From the NCBI RefSeq assembly GCF_030272615.1, contig NC_081408.1, forward strand, positions 764,230,173 to 764,294,172: 64,000 nt of DNA, given 5' to 3'. The notes under the pieces were generated by a model that did not search any database, had not been told where the DNA came from, and saw nothing but the letters and a program-made list of their open reading frames with translations. The position numbers and the translations under genes are program-made. Source of the stretch: Cryptomeria japonica. Its lineage: Eukaryota; Streptophyta; Pinopsida; Cupressales; Cupressaceae. Below, in pieces: positions 1 to 12,700 of the stretch (its first letter is position 1; every line of letters begins with the position of its first letter).

Positions 1-1675
1 AAATCAGACCTTGAAATGTGAAAAATTTGTTTGATACCGTCTTTGTTCATTTTGTAGATGAGAGAATGAAGAAAGATTTCAAGATCAACATAACGATGAT
101 AACAAATGCAAAAGGACATAATTAGCACAAAGATACATTAGTGCATTCCATCTATAACATGAGACAAGACATACATAGAAGGATTTACCAATGGGTAGAA
201 GGATACAAGAAGCTGCTTGAAGGAAAATATTTCACAAGATCACACAAGAAGGAAAGGGTTATCAGCATTTTCAAGGCAAGAGAGGCATCATGACCTCATG
301 CTGTGCATATGCAATGATCAACACCTTAAAGGACATTGTTGGATGAAAGATGAAGAGGACAGGGAAGGGCATGCAAGATCAAGTGCTAAGATATTTAAAG
401 ACATCATATTGATGATCGGGAAGATTTTAAGGCAAACTTGAATTTCCATTGGAAATCCGAGAATTGCTGCCAGTATAGCAAAAGAGTAATCCAAGATGAA
501 GGCTTCAAGTGAATGTGATCTAGTCAAAGAGATGATGCAATTTGTGAATATCTCCCACCACTACCTTAATCAGTGCAAGCGCTTGAAAATATTGAGTATG
601 ACGAGATATTGCCTCAATCACCTACATTTGTGATTAGTTACAAGATGAGCAAGTTGAGGTAGCACCTACTCATCACCAACTCACCTTCACACATCATTCC
701 AATTCAAGGCATCTAGATTCAATACACCTAACTCATCCAATGAGGCAGATAACTACCACATGTGAGCACAAACTTTGATGTAACTAACCTCATCATTCAT
801 TGGTCAACATTCAAGGAATGACATGTCCTATTTATTGAAATTTTATCATTGGTCAAGTGCTAAATGCTATGTAATGGGTGTAACAAACCCTAATTAGGGT
901 TTTCGTCTTGTAATCTTGGCCATTGATTGTGAATCAATCTGAGCCACTCATTGTATAGAGAGCACTATATAAGGCTTGCTCTCCTCATTTGTAAAGGTTT
1001 ATAGTTTAGTAGCAGACAATAATTAGATAGCATCGGGAGTAGAATAGGAGGAGAAGGCAAAAATTGTATGGTTTCTTGTTATATCCTCATGTTAGATGGT
1101 GTTGATTAGATGGATGGAAGCTATTGTGGATGATTAATGGTGAAGTTCGCATGTTCATACTACTAGCATTTCACTAATTGTGAAGTATCTTGCATGGTCA
1201 ATTGAACTCTCTTCATGAGCTAAACTTTGATTGCTACTCATTGATATGCATTGCATTGATGGTGTTTATGCCGTTGGTAGTAATTTGAACATCATTTTGC
1301 TCTCCTTAGAAGATCGCACTAAACTTTGTGGAGTTGTTGCTTTGCATGGCACTAAGTCATTCACAGTCTCTTACATTCTTAGGATTACATTTGCTTTCTC
1401 AACCCTATTTCTTTTGCCTTTTGTTTTAAAGTTAAGTTAACTTCCACATTCCAACAATATTCAAGTAGGAGTTCAAGTATCAATGGAAGTACCCTTTGTG
1501 ATTCCAACAATATCACATCAAACCATTGAGCTTATCAACACGTCAAGACCTTACATTTGGAACCTTGGAGTCACCTCAAGTGATCACTTAGCTCATCATT
1601 TGAGGGATTTTGTTCAAGATAGGATAAGATACTTAGTATTTTATTTTTTTGCTGCATAGTGCATAAAAACACATC
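1..1675 (+). mobile_element. 3' end of an LTR retrotransposon (internal tail plus LTR)
   Basis: The stretch has the layout of a retrotransposon 3' end running off the left edge. A promoter-like block lies inside it: an 18-bp palindrome AAACCCTAATTAGGGTTT at 885-902, then a TATA box (CTATATAAGG) at 965. Text after it resembles an R/U5 region and ends near a CA at about 1674. The same palindrome and TATA spacing occur in the LTR at 24533-25560. No coding frame for pol is left. The left LTR border and the target-site duplication were not found, so the limits are approximate. Confidence 0.45.
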
Positions 1676-1689
1676 AATAGGACGTAGTA

Positions 1690-4491
1690 ATTGAAAAGCA
1701 TTGAATGCAATGAGATTTCCAAGGCCTTTGATGTGTGTGAGAGATGTTTTATAGAGGCAAAATTGATGAAGAAAGATGTCATTTTAGTTGAGATGGGTAG
1801 TGGTAGTTTGGTTTTTGTAGAGTCTAGATGGAGGCCAATTTCGTTTTAAGAACAAAGAAACAATAGTTTGGATTTTTGGGCAGAATTATAGATGATCGTT
1901 TGAAGAATATTTTTAAATTTGATGACTCGATGTTCTCCGAAGCTATCAAAATGATGTTGGGAGAGGAGTATATGGCTGTAACATATAGATAGAGAACAAA
2001 CGTTGATATTGCCTCTTTGTTTTTGGCATGGTGTTTGGAGTTTGGTGGGAAAGATGATATGCAATGGATAACGAACTCAACAATGAAGGTCCACTATTAG
2101 AGAGGTAGGTGTCAACGGCAGATAAAACCACATATGTGGGTTTGGTCCTCCTAGGCCTCTATTACCACATCACATGGTTGCTAGATCGAATGCATAAGTC
2201 GTAATAGGCTGCAATGTGCTGCGCGGGGGGGGGGGGGGTAGGTTGAGGGGCATTCGAGAGAGTCTCCTCGTTCCCATACACTTGCCCTTAGGTTGCCTAA
2301 AAGGGTTTGGAGGCGTTTATTGCCATCTACATTCCTGTGGTGGAGAATGGCTCCATGTGGCAAAGTACACTCCTTTGCGCCCCTTCCTACTATGGAGTGC
2401 TAGTTGTGATGAGGAAGACAAGTGAGAAGCAGCACAACTAGGGTGGAGCTTTGTTAAGGAGTACCTGAGGGATTGGGTGAAAGAACAAAGAGCAGAGGAG
2501 AATTTTGGGTAGGCATCGACAAGGAAAAGGCTAAAATTCAATAGAGGAGACTACTAGGAGGAATAAGCAAAGAAGACAATAAAAACAAATTAAGGACAGT
2601 ATGCATTGTATTTACGTTAGTTCAGTGGTCAACAGACTCAATTTTGTATACTTTATATTTTTGAAATACTAATAATATAAAAACATATTTCATCGATAAA
2701 AAAATATTATTACAAACATGAATACAAAATCATGTGTAAGAAAGGCATGGTAGCCCATATGTCCTTATTGTTACTACTATTTTGTGCTTTTATTCTTTAG
2801 ATAATCATTGTTAAATGAAAATTTTCAATGTTGTTAATTTGCTTGTTTTGTTTTTTTCAAATTCATAGAGGTAGCTTATATAATTAGCATATGATTTTCC
2901 ATCCAAATGAGGAGATGCATGATTTCTCACAAGCCTCAAGAAAGAGAGAAGAGAGTTTATTTGAGATTTCTTAGGTATAGGATAAACAAATAATGAAATC
3001 TGCGAGCAGAAAGAACACCAATATATAAAGGTAAGAGACCAAAAGAAATAACAATTTTTTAATGTAAGAATGGACAAGGAATATGAACTATGTTAGACCA
3101 AGTTTATGGAATAGGGATTGTAGGGAATGTGGGCATGCATTTTTTGTATAGTGGGAGATGGACTTAGTTTGGACAATGTTTGAGAGAATAATATGTTTGT
3201 AATTGGTCATATTTAGGACAAATAGTCTTATGCACTCTTAATATCCAATATATATATATATATTGTTTCAGGGGTAAAAATCAGTCATAATTAATCAGAT
3301 ATATGAGAGCAAATCACATTTCTAATCTAATTAAAACCAACTCCTAAATGACAATGAAATGCATCAAATCAATTGAATATCAAAAATAACATAATGAAAC
3401 TCCCTCAATTGATCCAAATAAGCTTCCATCGCTCTTCTCCAAATTGTGTGATAGGTGGCTCTTAGGTGTTGCACTGGGATTCCTACATATGATAGACACA
3501 ATTATTTCAAAGATTGTGATTCTAGATTGAAATTGAGAAATAAGCCTTGCTTTTATAGATTTTCAGGTGAGATGAGGTGAGATTTGGAACTAAAGTGCTG
3601 ATTGATAGTTCACTGATTTTGATTGATCAATGTTGGTAAACAGATTCTACTATGTGCGCAATGGAGGAGTGACAAAAAGTTCCCAACAGTTGGATAGATC
3701 GTTCGCTGAGACACGATCTTCCTCTGCGTTTGAGAGGGGCAGCTCCCTTGTATGATAGGGGTATTTGTATTTTCACGTATAATTAATCTTGGAAAAGAAA
3801 ATGAACAATGACTATGAATGGAGTTTAAGGAAATCTACACAACAAACATACGATTGCCACTTAGATTCCATCGACTATTAAACTTATCACTATCAACTCT
3901 AGACTACGCATGAGAAGAGAGTGAAACAAAACATTAAGTTTGCGTAACGTCTATATACTTCAAAGATACCAAAGAAATCTATGACGTTATATGACCATTG
4001 TCTTCATGAAACTGGGAAAGTAATTTGTAAGCTTGTTATTTCAATATCACACGATAATTACATAACATCGAGCAAGTGAACACTTGACAATCATGGAAGC
4101 ACTCCCAATCTGCCTTGTATTCTAAATGATGAAATTATACAATTTAAAATTTTTAGCTGTCCCAAACTCACAAAATCTAAAAAGTCCTTCTACCATCTAT
4201 CTTTCTAATATTTATAGCCTCTCAAAATAACTACCTCATAACCAACTTTGATTCCGAGTTAAAAATTAACTCATTTCTGCGCAAATTACAACGAGTTAAT
4301 AACTGGCATATTTATGCGTGGAAAAAGTCAACCTATTAACCTTGACTCTATGAGATAGAAAATCACAACTTATACAATGAAACCAAATTTAAACAAAGAC
4401 TAACTAAGCAACGCACGAGAAAAGAAAATATACAAAGATATGAACATGGTGTTACTTTCCGAAATCATGAAAGAGCACACTAGCTGATTAT
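1690..4491. other. Gene-less stretch, unassigned repeats
   Basis: No frame here reads as a known protein. A 14-base G run is at 2225-2238 and a short TA run at 3249-3264. The text around 2590-2710 on the plus strand ends in an A-rich tract that could be the tail of an old LINE, but no RT or RNase H motif supports this. The missing first exon of the SEC14-like gene was looked for here and not found. Confidence 0.4.
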
Positions 4492-6907
4492 TTATCTTTG
4501 CTGAATTGGTGTTTTGGCCTTGAATGACTTGTATGCTTTGAGTGCGTCTATCATGAACTTGTACTTGGGAATGATCACATTATCCATTTTTAATTTGGGA
4601 GTAGCTTGGCCATCCTGAATGTTAACCAAATCCTGATAATATGAAGGCATGTCACAAGCATCCAAGGCAACTGAAACAACATTGAGTCTCTTCATTCTAT
4701 TAGCATTTGACACTTGTACATCTGCTAATTCAGTATTAATTCCCAATCTCGATGCAACTTTGGTTTTTTTGGGTTTGGCTATCCTGTGAAGTACATTTGC
4801 AACTGCATTGAAACTAGGAGTTATCAGCTGAACAATCCTCTTCTTATTCTGCAAACTCTGCTGTAACCAAAATGATGAAGATGATAACAATGATTCTTGA
4901 TTGCTCACATATGCAGAGGTTAAAGATGTTAAACTATTTGGGAAAAGCGGAGATTGGATTTCAGCATGAGCATCATTTATTTGGTAAAATCATCATGTTG
5001 GGGAGATGAAATAATGATAGAAGGTGAGACGGAAGGAATTTGCTGACTTTCAACATTGGGAGGGTGTTGAGGTGAAACACTTTCCAACTCATCTTCAAGT
5101 TCTTGGGCAAGATTCATTGTTTTTCCTTTTGTCTTTAATCTCTTTTTTTTAGTGACAGTGCTAACTTCACATGCCTTTGCAAGATCCTTCTCTTTTTTTG
5201 GATCTTCTCCATCATCACCTCCTTTAGAAATATTTTGGTGTGGACTCATCACAAGGTTTGATCTTTGCGAATTAGCTGGAATGGAAGAACTTCCTTGTGC
5301 TCCACTTCTATCCTTTGAGGAATTAGCTTTATATGAAGGCCTAGTTGCCATAGACTCAATCCTCTTACTCTTAACCCATTCAAGCGTCCTTCGAACCACG
5401 TAAGCTGATCTTTCTTGAACACTTCTTAATTCTGAAATTTACCAATTAATAGGTGGGAGTGGAAGAAGTTGAATCCTCTTGAAGTAAAAACCATCAATCA
5501 AATCAGATTCATCATCCTCAATGCCATTCACATTTATTTCTATTCTATAGTCAATTATATGCATAATAGAAAATCTCATTCAGTCCCTTTTCCGCACCTC
5601 AAAATCATCTTCATAGTCTTGCCAAAAATCTTCTATATCAGGAAAGTGCTCAAATCTGGCACCGAGTTCTAACTCCCCTGCGGCATATCCTTTGCTATCG
5701 AAGGGAAACCTCATATCATAAGGATATAGGTGAATTTTTGCTATTGATCTCTCAATACTTTGGGCATCTGAATAGCTCTCACAGCTATAATAACCAACTC
5801 CAATGGGAAAAGGATTAATACTTTTCCTTTTGTTCCGGCAAATCTTGTTGACTTGTGCAATGTGCCGGCATATCTCAATGAGGATCAACTTATCTTCAAC
5901 AGACCTTGGCAACGTGAGAGGGCAGCCATCATAACCTCCTATCCGAATGTATGTGAACTTCGGAAACTGTATAAAGTAACTACCATATTTCTGAATCAAT
6001 ACTGCTGCTTCTAAGGATATTCTGAGTCCAATATTACCCTGTAGTTCTCTTACTGTCAACATCGTGAAGGCATCATTAACCCGCCTGAAGTGATGATAAC
6101 TTTCCTCCAACTGCAATTGCGGATGATAATTGTAAATTTGAGTTGCATCATCATAAATGCCTTCAGTATTCAATCTTGGCCATTTCTTCATCCCAACAAT
6201 GGCATAAAAGAGGTATGATACTATGATGTAATGTGGAAGTTATAATTGTTCTTCAGTTTGAGTAGCTGATCGCAAAGATTATTGCTAATAATCTCGGCCC
6301 AATTAATAAATTGTATGCCCTCACAGATGATATTAATGAACAAGAACATCCACCCCTCCAAGTCATTTGAGTCCTCATTTCCCATGACCCGGTTCAAGAA
6401 AATAACCATATTAGCGATATCTTCCATCAGCAGGGACTTGTGAATTATTTTAGGAAGCTGTGTTTTTCCTTTCCTTGGTTTTGCTAACCATTTCTTGGCT
6501 ATGTTATTCAAACACTGAGCTTCATTATTTATAAAATAATTTTCGGCATATTCCCTGTCTACCTCTGTGAATTGGTCTTTGAAAGGTAATCTGAAAATTA
6601 TGGCAATAGAGACTGGATCAAGTTTGGCAACCGCATTACCTTCTGCTGTCCTGATTTCTTTCGTATCTGGATTAAATGCTTTCATGCATTCCAAAACTAT
6701 TTCCGGACATTGCACTGATGTGGGGTATCCTGCTGCATGAGCTAATCCACTGTCTAATAACCTCTGAGCTGTCAAAGTCTTATCTTTCCTTTCCATCGAT
6801 TTCCAAAAATCCGAAAGACTCACATTTCCCAACTTGGTATCTCTAATATCTGAAAGTGAACATTTGAGAATGGGAGCATAATTGGGGCTATGAAACTTGT
6901 ATTTCAT
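4492..6907 (-). pseudogene. Diverged copy of the orphan-ORF retroelement protein (copy 1)
   Basis: Four minus-strand frames follow one another: 6907-6221, 6191-5580, 5399-4977 and 4908-4492. The first two align by eye with the large minus-strand protein at 25576-28786. Shared blocks are DT.LGN.S...F near the start, FHI(T/S)SY.(F/I)YA in the middle, FTYIR with a following LPR and LIEICRHIA/LLEVTRQLA, and FEHFPDIEDFW...DDFEVRKR/FQVEDFWMNLSDDFEVKRK. A frameshift near 6205 splits the conserved part; the FHITS...YLFYAIVG joint falls exactly there. The C-terminal part is rich in S, P, E and K and poorly conserved. The function is unknown. I see no RT, integrase or protease motif. It resembles plant 'mobile domain' type repeat proteins in style, but that is a guess. 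It lies upstream of the first visible SEC14 exon, so probably inside intron 1 of that gene, antisense to it. Confidence 0.6.
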
Positions 6908-7466
6908 TATGACAAATAAAAATAATGCTCACTCAGCTCTATTTTAATTAATGTTCGCAACTTTGTCAAAACAGTTTACCTACTCTGTCTTTGCATTGAA
7001 AGTCTCCAAATAAAACTAGAACAGATAATAACTTGTATGTGAAGAACTTCTCTTTCGATCCTATTACCTGTTATGGACATTAGTTCAAAATGATATATAT
7101 TTCGATTTCAAATTACAAGATCTCTGCTGAAAGTGATGTTTTAGCTAGCCAAATGTATCAGCTTCAACTTTCAGGATTTGGTGCTGTGTTGTCTCTCATT
7201 ATTTTATTGCTGTTGGCTGAAGATACAAGAAACTATATGTCATGCTCTTCATTGCAGTACAGTAAATTGTAAAAAAAATTCAATCTATACTTTCCTGGAA
7301 AAAGGCAAGCCTATGACAATTTTTATTGTGTATTTTTATGCATTTGCCTATTGCAAGTTGGATTTCGTGTTGAGAAAATTTCATCTAGCCTGCATCTACT
7401 AATGGATTTAAGGCTGAGTAAATTTTTGATTAACTAACTTCAAGATTATGTGTCATATGAATACAG
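6908..7466. other. Intronic sequence before the first visible SEC14 exon
   Basis: AT-rich sequence ending in a normal acceptor (ATACAG at 7461-7466). It holds no recognisable gene. Short frames at 7090-7402 have no family features and look accidental. Confidence 0.5.
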
Positions 7467-7550
7467 ATAATGCATCAAGGATATGTTCATCAAAATTTAG
7501 AAAGATTCCTTAGGGCTCGGGAAGGAAATGTTGCTAAAGCAAACAAAATG
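7467..7550 (+). CDS. SEC14-like gene, first visible coding exon (exon 2 by family)
   Basis: 28 codons starting I-M-H-Q-G-Y and reading LERFLRAREGNVAKANKM. Acceptor TACAG, donor GTGAAA. This is the FLRARxxNxxKAxxM motif of the CRAL-TRIO N-terminal region. The preceding exon should end on a complete codon. Confidence 0.85.
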
Positions 7551-9661
7551 GTGAAAACAATCAATAAAGTCATACCATTTTCAATTTGCAGTTCAAGTCA
7601 CTAAATGTATGTTTAAGGCCTTTGAGAGATTTGTTACCATACAATTCAGGTGTTGATACATTTTATTTTTCCTGCAGCTACTAGATTGCTTATATTGGAG
7701 AGTTCAAAATGAAATCGATAACATCTTAGCGGTATAAAGCTAGTTCTCTTTTCTTTGACAACACTACTGTTGAAGCTTCTATAAGTAATAATGTTTTTGC
7801 AATTGAACTAATTGTGATCAGTAATGCTTAAGCAATACCATTTAATCTAATCTTCGATATAGCTTTTGGAAAAAAAACTTATAATTCTGGTTGGAACTGT
7901 GGTTTCCATATAATCTAAGGCATTTTAATTTCTTTTTTAACTAATGTTGCCATGAGCAGATCTGTAATTTAGTGCATTTAGTAGCAACCTCTTCACTAAT
8001 AATCAATTCATTGTTAATGTTGATGAATCAAAAGTGTACTGTATCTAGCATCTTAAATTTCAATTGATCAATATTTTCAGTCACATTAGGCTCCCAATGT
8101 CCTCTTTTCTGGACATGAGGTACACAGATTTAGCAGCTTTAAATCTTCCCAATAACTAATTTAGAGTACGCAAGTATTAGCTCAAAACTCAATCACTTAT
8201 CAAGAGATCAATTTTTAAAATGTTAAGTAAGTGAATCTTGTTGCAGCACAAGGATAAAGCTGAATTTGTTATTGTACTTTTGCAAGTTAATGACAGCATG
8301 AGTGAAATTATGGAACTGACAGCTTCAGACAGAGGCAGTGTTATGCATCTGCAATAATAGATAAAGCTCGAAAGATTTAAGTGAGGCATAATGCATCATA
8401 TTATCACAGTTGAGTTTTGAGCCAGCGATCTTGAAATTCAAACTGACAGAAAGCTGTCCTTCTTATGTACAACTTGCAGAAACCTATTCAACCAAGGGAA
8501 GTTTATAATGATGTTCGAGAATCTCAACTTATTGGAATGACAGGATATTGCAAAAAGGTAAGAGTAAAATGGTGTTGTATTTATTGGAGAAGTGCAAATT
8601 GCAAGTTTTCTTTTTCTTTTCATGCATAGTTTTCTTACTCAATTTTTTATTTTTTGCCTATATATTCTAGTTGCAGGAATGAGCAAAGAAGGTACCTAAC
8701 TTTGAATTCCAGAGATTTTTTTAAGAATAGCTATCACCTATGCTGTACTTGTTTGATATGGTACTTAAGTCCATTCTTAAATATTAGAGTATCAAATTTC
8801 ATGAATATTCAAATTATCCAACATATTCATGCTTATGAAAATCTTTATGCTTTACTTGGCATAATTGTAGCAAATTTCATTTTATTATGAAGGTAGTAAA
8901 TAAATCTCTACATTTATTTAGCATTTCTTTTGATGCAAATGTATATGAACAAGATAAATACCAGAAACTGAGAATTGCATTTGATTCTGTATGTAGCTTT
9001 GTCTTCCAACTTTCATATCTAATGGAGATACAACCTTTCTTCTCTCTTCTAGAAATTTGCTTTCACTGTCTACTATGAAAAATGTACCAAGAGTCTATTT
9101 AGCTAATGTAGATTAAGTCTATGAAGTTTCCCATTAGGAGAATATATACTGTAAGGATTAGTTAAAAAGGGATGATTGTTTGGAACTGCAATAGCCTGAG
9201 TGGACTGGATTGACTGCTGATAAATTATGGCAATATTTGTCCTTGCTGGTATTCTAAACTACTGGGCTCGTCCCATGCATCCAAATTCATAACTTCTTTG
9301 GTAATTTTAGCCTTTTCAAGCAGTGAAATGCCTTTTCCAATTTCTTTGGAAAAGCTTCTTGCAGTGAATAATTATGCTTATTGTGGAGTTCTACTGTGTG
9401 GTTTTGGGGGGGTGTGGGAGGATGGGGCATTAAGCTGTGTTACTGGGTTCATATATGGAGGACAGTGCACCCGGACTGGGTTTGCATGTAGGTTCTCCTG
9501 GGTGTGCCCCAGGGGCCCTGGGTTCACTGTGGGTCTGCACACCTGGACCCACAACGAATCCAGGGCCCTTGGGGCGCACCCGGACACAAACCCGGGCGAA
9601 CCCAACCCCCAAAACTGCCCAGTTACATATACACACACACGTATATTGTATGTGTATATAT

Positions 9662-9729
<68 letters not shown>

Positions 9730-12700
9730 GCCTGTACTCATGAACTGGGTTCTCGTACCTGAACCGGAATTGGTACTTAGGTATCAAGTTAGGAAAGAAG
9801 TTAACATGCCTATAGGTAAATTACTTTGAATCAACATTGTCATTTGCGAAACAGGGCAAATACCTAAGTTACCCGGTTTGGGTTCAGGTATGAGAACCTG
9901 GTTCGTGGGTAAAGACATGCATACATACATACATATTTATATACATACATACTGTACATACATTTATATATAAAGATATGTATGTATGTATGTATATTAC
10001 TAATTTTTTCACACCAAAAAACTTGTCATGGAGCAGACAAGAAATGAATATTTAAACTTTTTCAATAGTGATCAGAAGTCTTCCAGAGAATATAATTGTT
10101 TTCTAGAAAAGCTGAGTGGGTTACTTTTGGCAATAGATCAGAAGTTCCATAAATTTATTTCTGAATTCAGTGGTTTACATAATTGTTTCTTTTAGACATT
10201 CTGGGCATAGACAAAATCTAAAATATATTCTAATTTGTTGAGACTTTAATTCAACCTGCAGTTTATTTTTTAAACACAAAAGATATTCAATAATTTCTGA
10301 CAAGTCTGATCTGCATAAATTAAAATTATCAGTTAGAGAAATACTCAAAATCAAAAAATGGAGCTCAGTTGTCGAATTATTTTAGAGAAAAACTTATGTG
10401 AAAGGAAGAGAAAAACAATTGTACAATTATTTCAGGAGCTGGGATTCACTATTTTCTACCAATCTATAATTGATGCATTGACTGAGACATCCACTGCAAA
10501 GTCTCTGGAATTCATAATATGTGCAGAAGTACTCAATGACAGCTATCATGGGTGGTATTGTGTTTCAGTATTCCAACTAGTTTACTCAGATTTGGTGCAT
10601 TGATTGTTAGTAATCTTAGCTGTATTGTTCCACAGCTGAATGTTGGGTCATGCAGTGCCATTCCTAATCTATGGAACTGTTTATAATTATAGTTTATGGG
10701 CCATGCAGTGCGGTTCTTAATTTATGCAACTGTTTATAATTTTGCACTACGCTCATTTGCAGGGCCGGCCTGTTTTTGCTATTGGTGTGGGGCTCAGCGG
10801 ATATGATAAAGCATCTGTAAGACTAGTGCTCTTCCGCATGGAACATTTATCTTATGTTTTCCTTCAATGATCTCTATATGCTTTACATATGCTACCTTTT
10901 TTTTAATTATGGTTATGCACTTGAGAAGCAGGTTCTGCTTTTTAAGTAAACTGCCTCCTTTGCCCCTTCCTTCCGTGTTTTTTTTTAATAACTTGATATA
11001 CAAAGTGAACCCATGCTGTGAAAACATGCATATATTCTTCCTCGTCTTTTTTCGTGTTTTATTTATTTTTGATTGCAAATTAATGCCCAGTTTTGTTCTG
11101 TTCATGCAGCCAGACAAATATGTGCAGTCACATATACAGATGAATGAATATCGAGATCAAGTTCTTTTGGTAAGTTGTGCATGCACTGGATTTTGTATGG
11201 AAATGTTCTTGGGTGTTAAATGTTATTTTAGTATAGAATTTGAATTTTCTTTATTAATGTTTCAGCCAAATTCAACTAAGAAACATGGGAGATACATTGG
11301 ACCATGCTTGAAAGTTTTGGATATGACAGGGCTCAAACTTTCTGCTTTAAGCCGCATCAAGGTTTGTATTTTGCAAGTTTACGAGTTCCCTAGATTATGT
11401 CTGTTACATTGCTGTCTTTGATTTTACTTGTAGAAAGACTGCTAGAACTCAATCTGTGGATGCTGTTTGCTGTATGTGATGCATATGTTATATATATATG
11501 TACACACGCGCACGTGCACACACAACTCTGTCTGTCTGTGAGTTAATTTTGCAGTGCAGTATACAGTTGAATGCATATATTTATTTGTATACGACCATCA
11601 TGGATATTTAAGGTGACTTTGTGGAGGTTCAGAGGAAGTCATCTGGATATATGGACACTTTTTGTTTTGGTCGGTAATAGATATTTTTATTAATAGTCTA
11701 AAAAAGTATATATATCAAAATTGTCCATCAAAAGATTATGTCCACGCTCCCCTATATACCCTTTACGTCACTTTGTCATTCAAAATGCAGAAACATAGTT
11801 TGCCACCTATAACAGACCTCCATGCATAACCCTACTTTACTTGCTTGGCAATCACCATACTGGCATACCACCATTATAGGGGTATACAAAAACAAAATCC
11901 GTTTCCGCCACAAACTAGAACCAACCCCCATACCATTTTCTTCATGAATTTTAACAGAAATTACAAAAAATTACAGTACATCAAGAATGCAAAAGGAGGG
12001 GCTTCCCTCATTCTTTACCCGCTTAGTCCACCTCTGCTCTAATTTTCTTGGACGCCGCCAACATCTTCTTATTCACTGTCCGCTTCCTCTTCTCCTTGGC
12101 TCCCATTTCAATTGTCGCAACAACATTATTCGCCTTAAGCCTCTTTTTGCTAGAGATATGCCTTTAGAGATTCCCACCCAATCAAGGCTTCGGTTCTTCT
12201 TTCATCTATGTTACACCCAATCGACTAGTGAATGAATGAGATTAGCTCATGCACCTTCGCAACATCCAAATGATCAATGTCTTCTCTAATATTAAAACCC
12301 GTTCCAGGAATAGCACATTACATCACAGACTCCAGCTTGTAAATCCAATTCTCCATAGTTTTCTTCATGACCCATTTAATAGTCTCTGCCCTTTCTCCTA
12401 GGGCCAAGCTCCACGCTACCACCATGGCAATAATTGTTGATTTTGTAACTAGGTTAGAAAATTAAATAGGATTCGGATTGCCTTAAGGCATCATCTGAAT
12501 CCTTATAGGGCAGGGCCCTATCTATTGTATTATATTTATGTGTAAAACAAATAGGGCTGGCCCCTCTATATCCTCACGCCAAACATAAAAGAACTCATGC
12601 TTCCTTATAGGGCCGACCCTATATTTGTGCGAAGTTAAGTCTATGTAAAACATGTGGACCTATCCATCATTATAGGGCCGACTCATGCTTCCAAATGTGT

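Larger units (their letters stand above)
8558..10762. repeat. Intron 4 with foldback-element remnants and microsatellites
   Basis: This 2.2-kb intron holds GC-rich text at about 9437-9620 of the foldback hAT-like family, a CA microsatellite and an inverted CATA/TATG microsatellite. Overlapping frames at 9298-9829 are composition artefacts of these repeats. Confidence 0.7.

Noticed and set aside
1690-2700. Possible plus-strand LINE tail
   Set aside because: Only an A-rich end is suggestive. No RT, RNase H or zinc motif was found.
9298-9829. Five overlapping frames of 79-154 codons
   Set aside because: Produced by the CA microsatellite and the GC-rich foldback element, with no family features.
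10867-11421. A 184-codon plus-strand frame
   Set aside because: It runs through introns and is in a different or interrupted relation to SEC14 exons 6 and 7a. Splice sites explain the coding part.
11486-11524. Alternating purine-pyrimidine stretch (ACACGCGCACGTGCACAC), possible Z-DNA
   Set aside because: Short, intronic and common near CA repeats.
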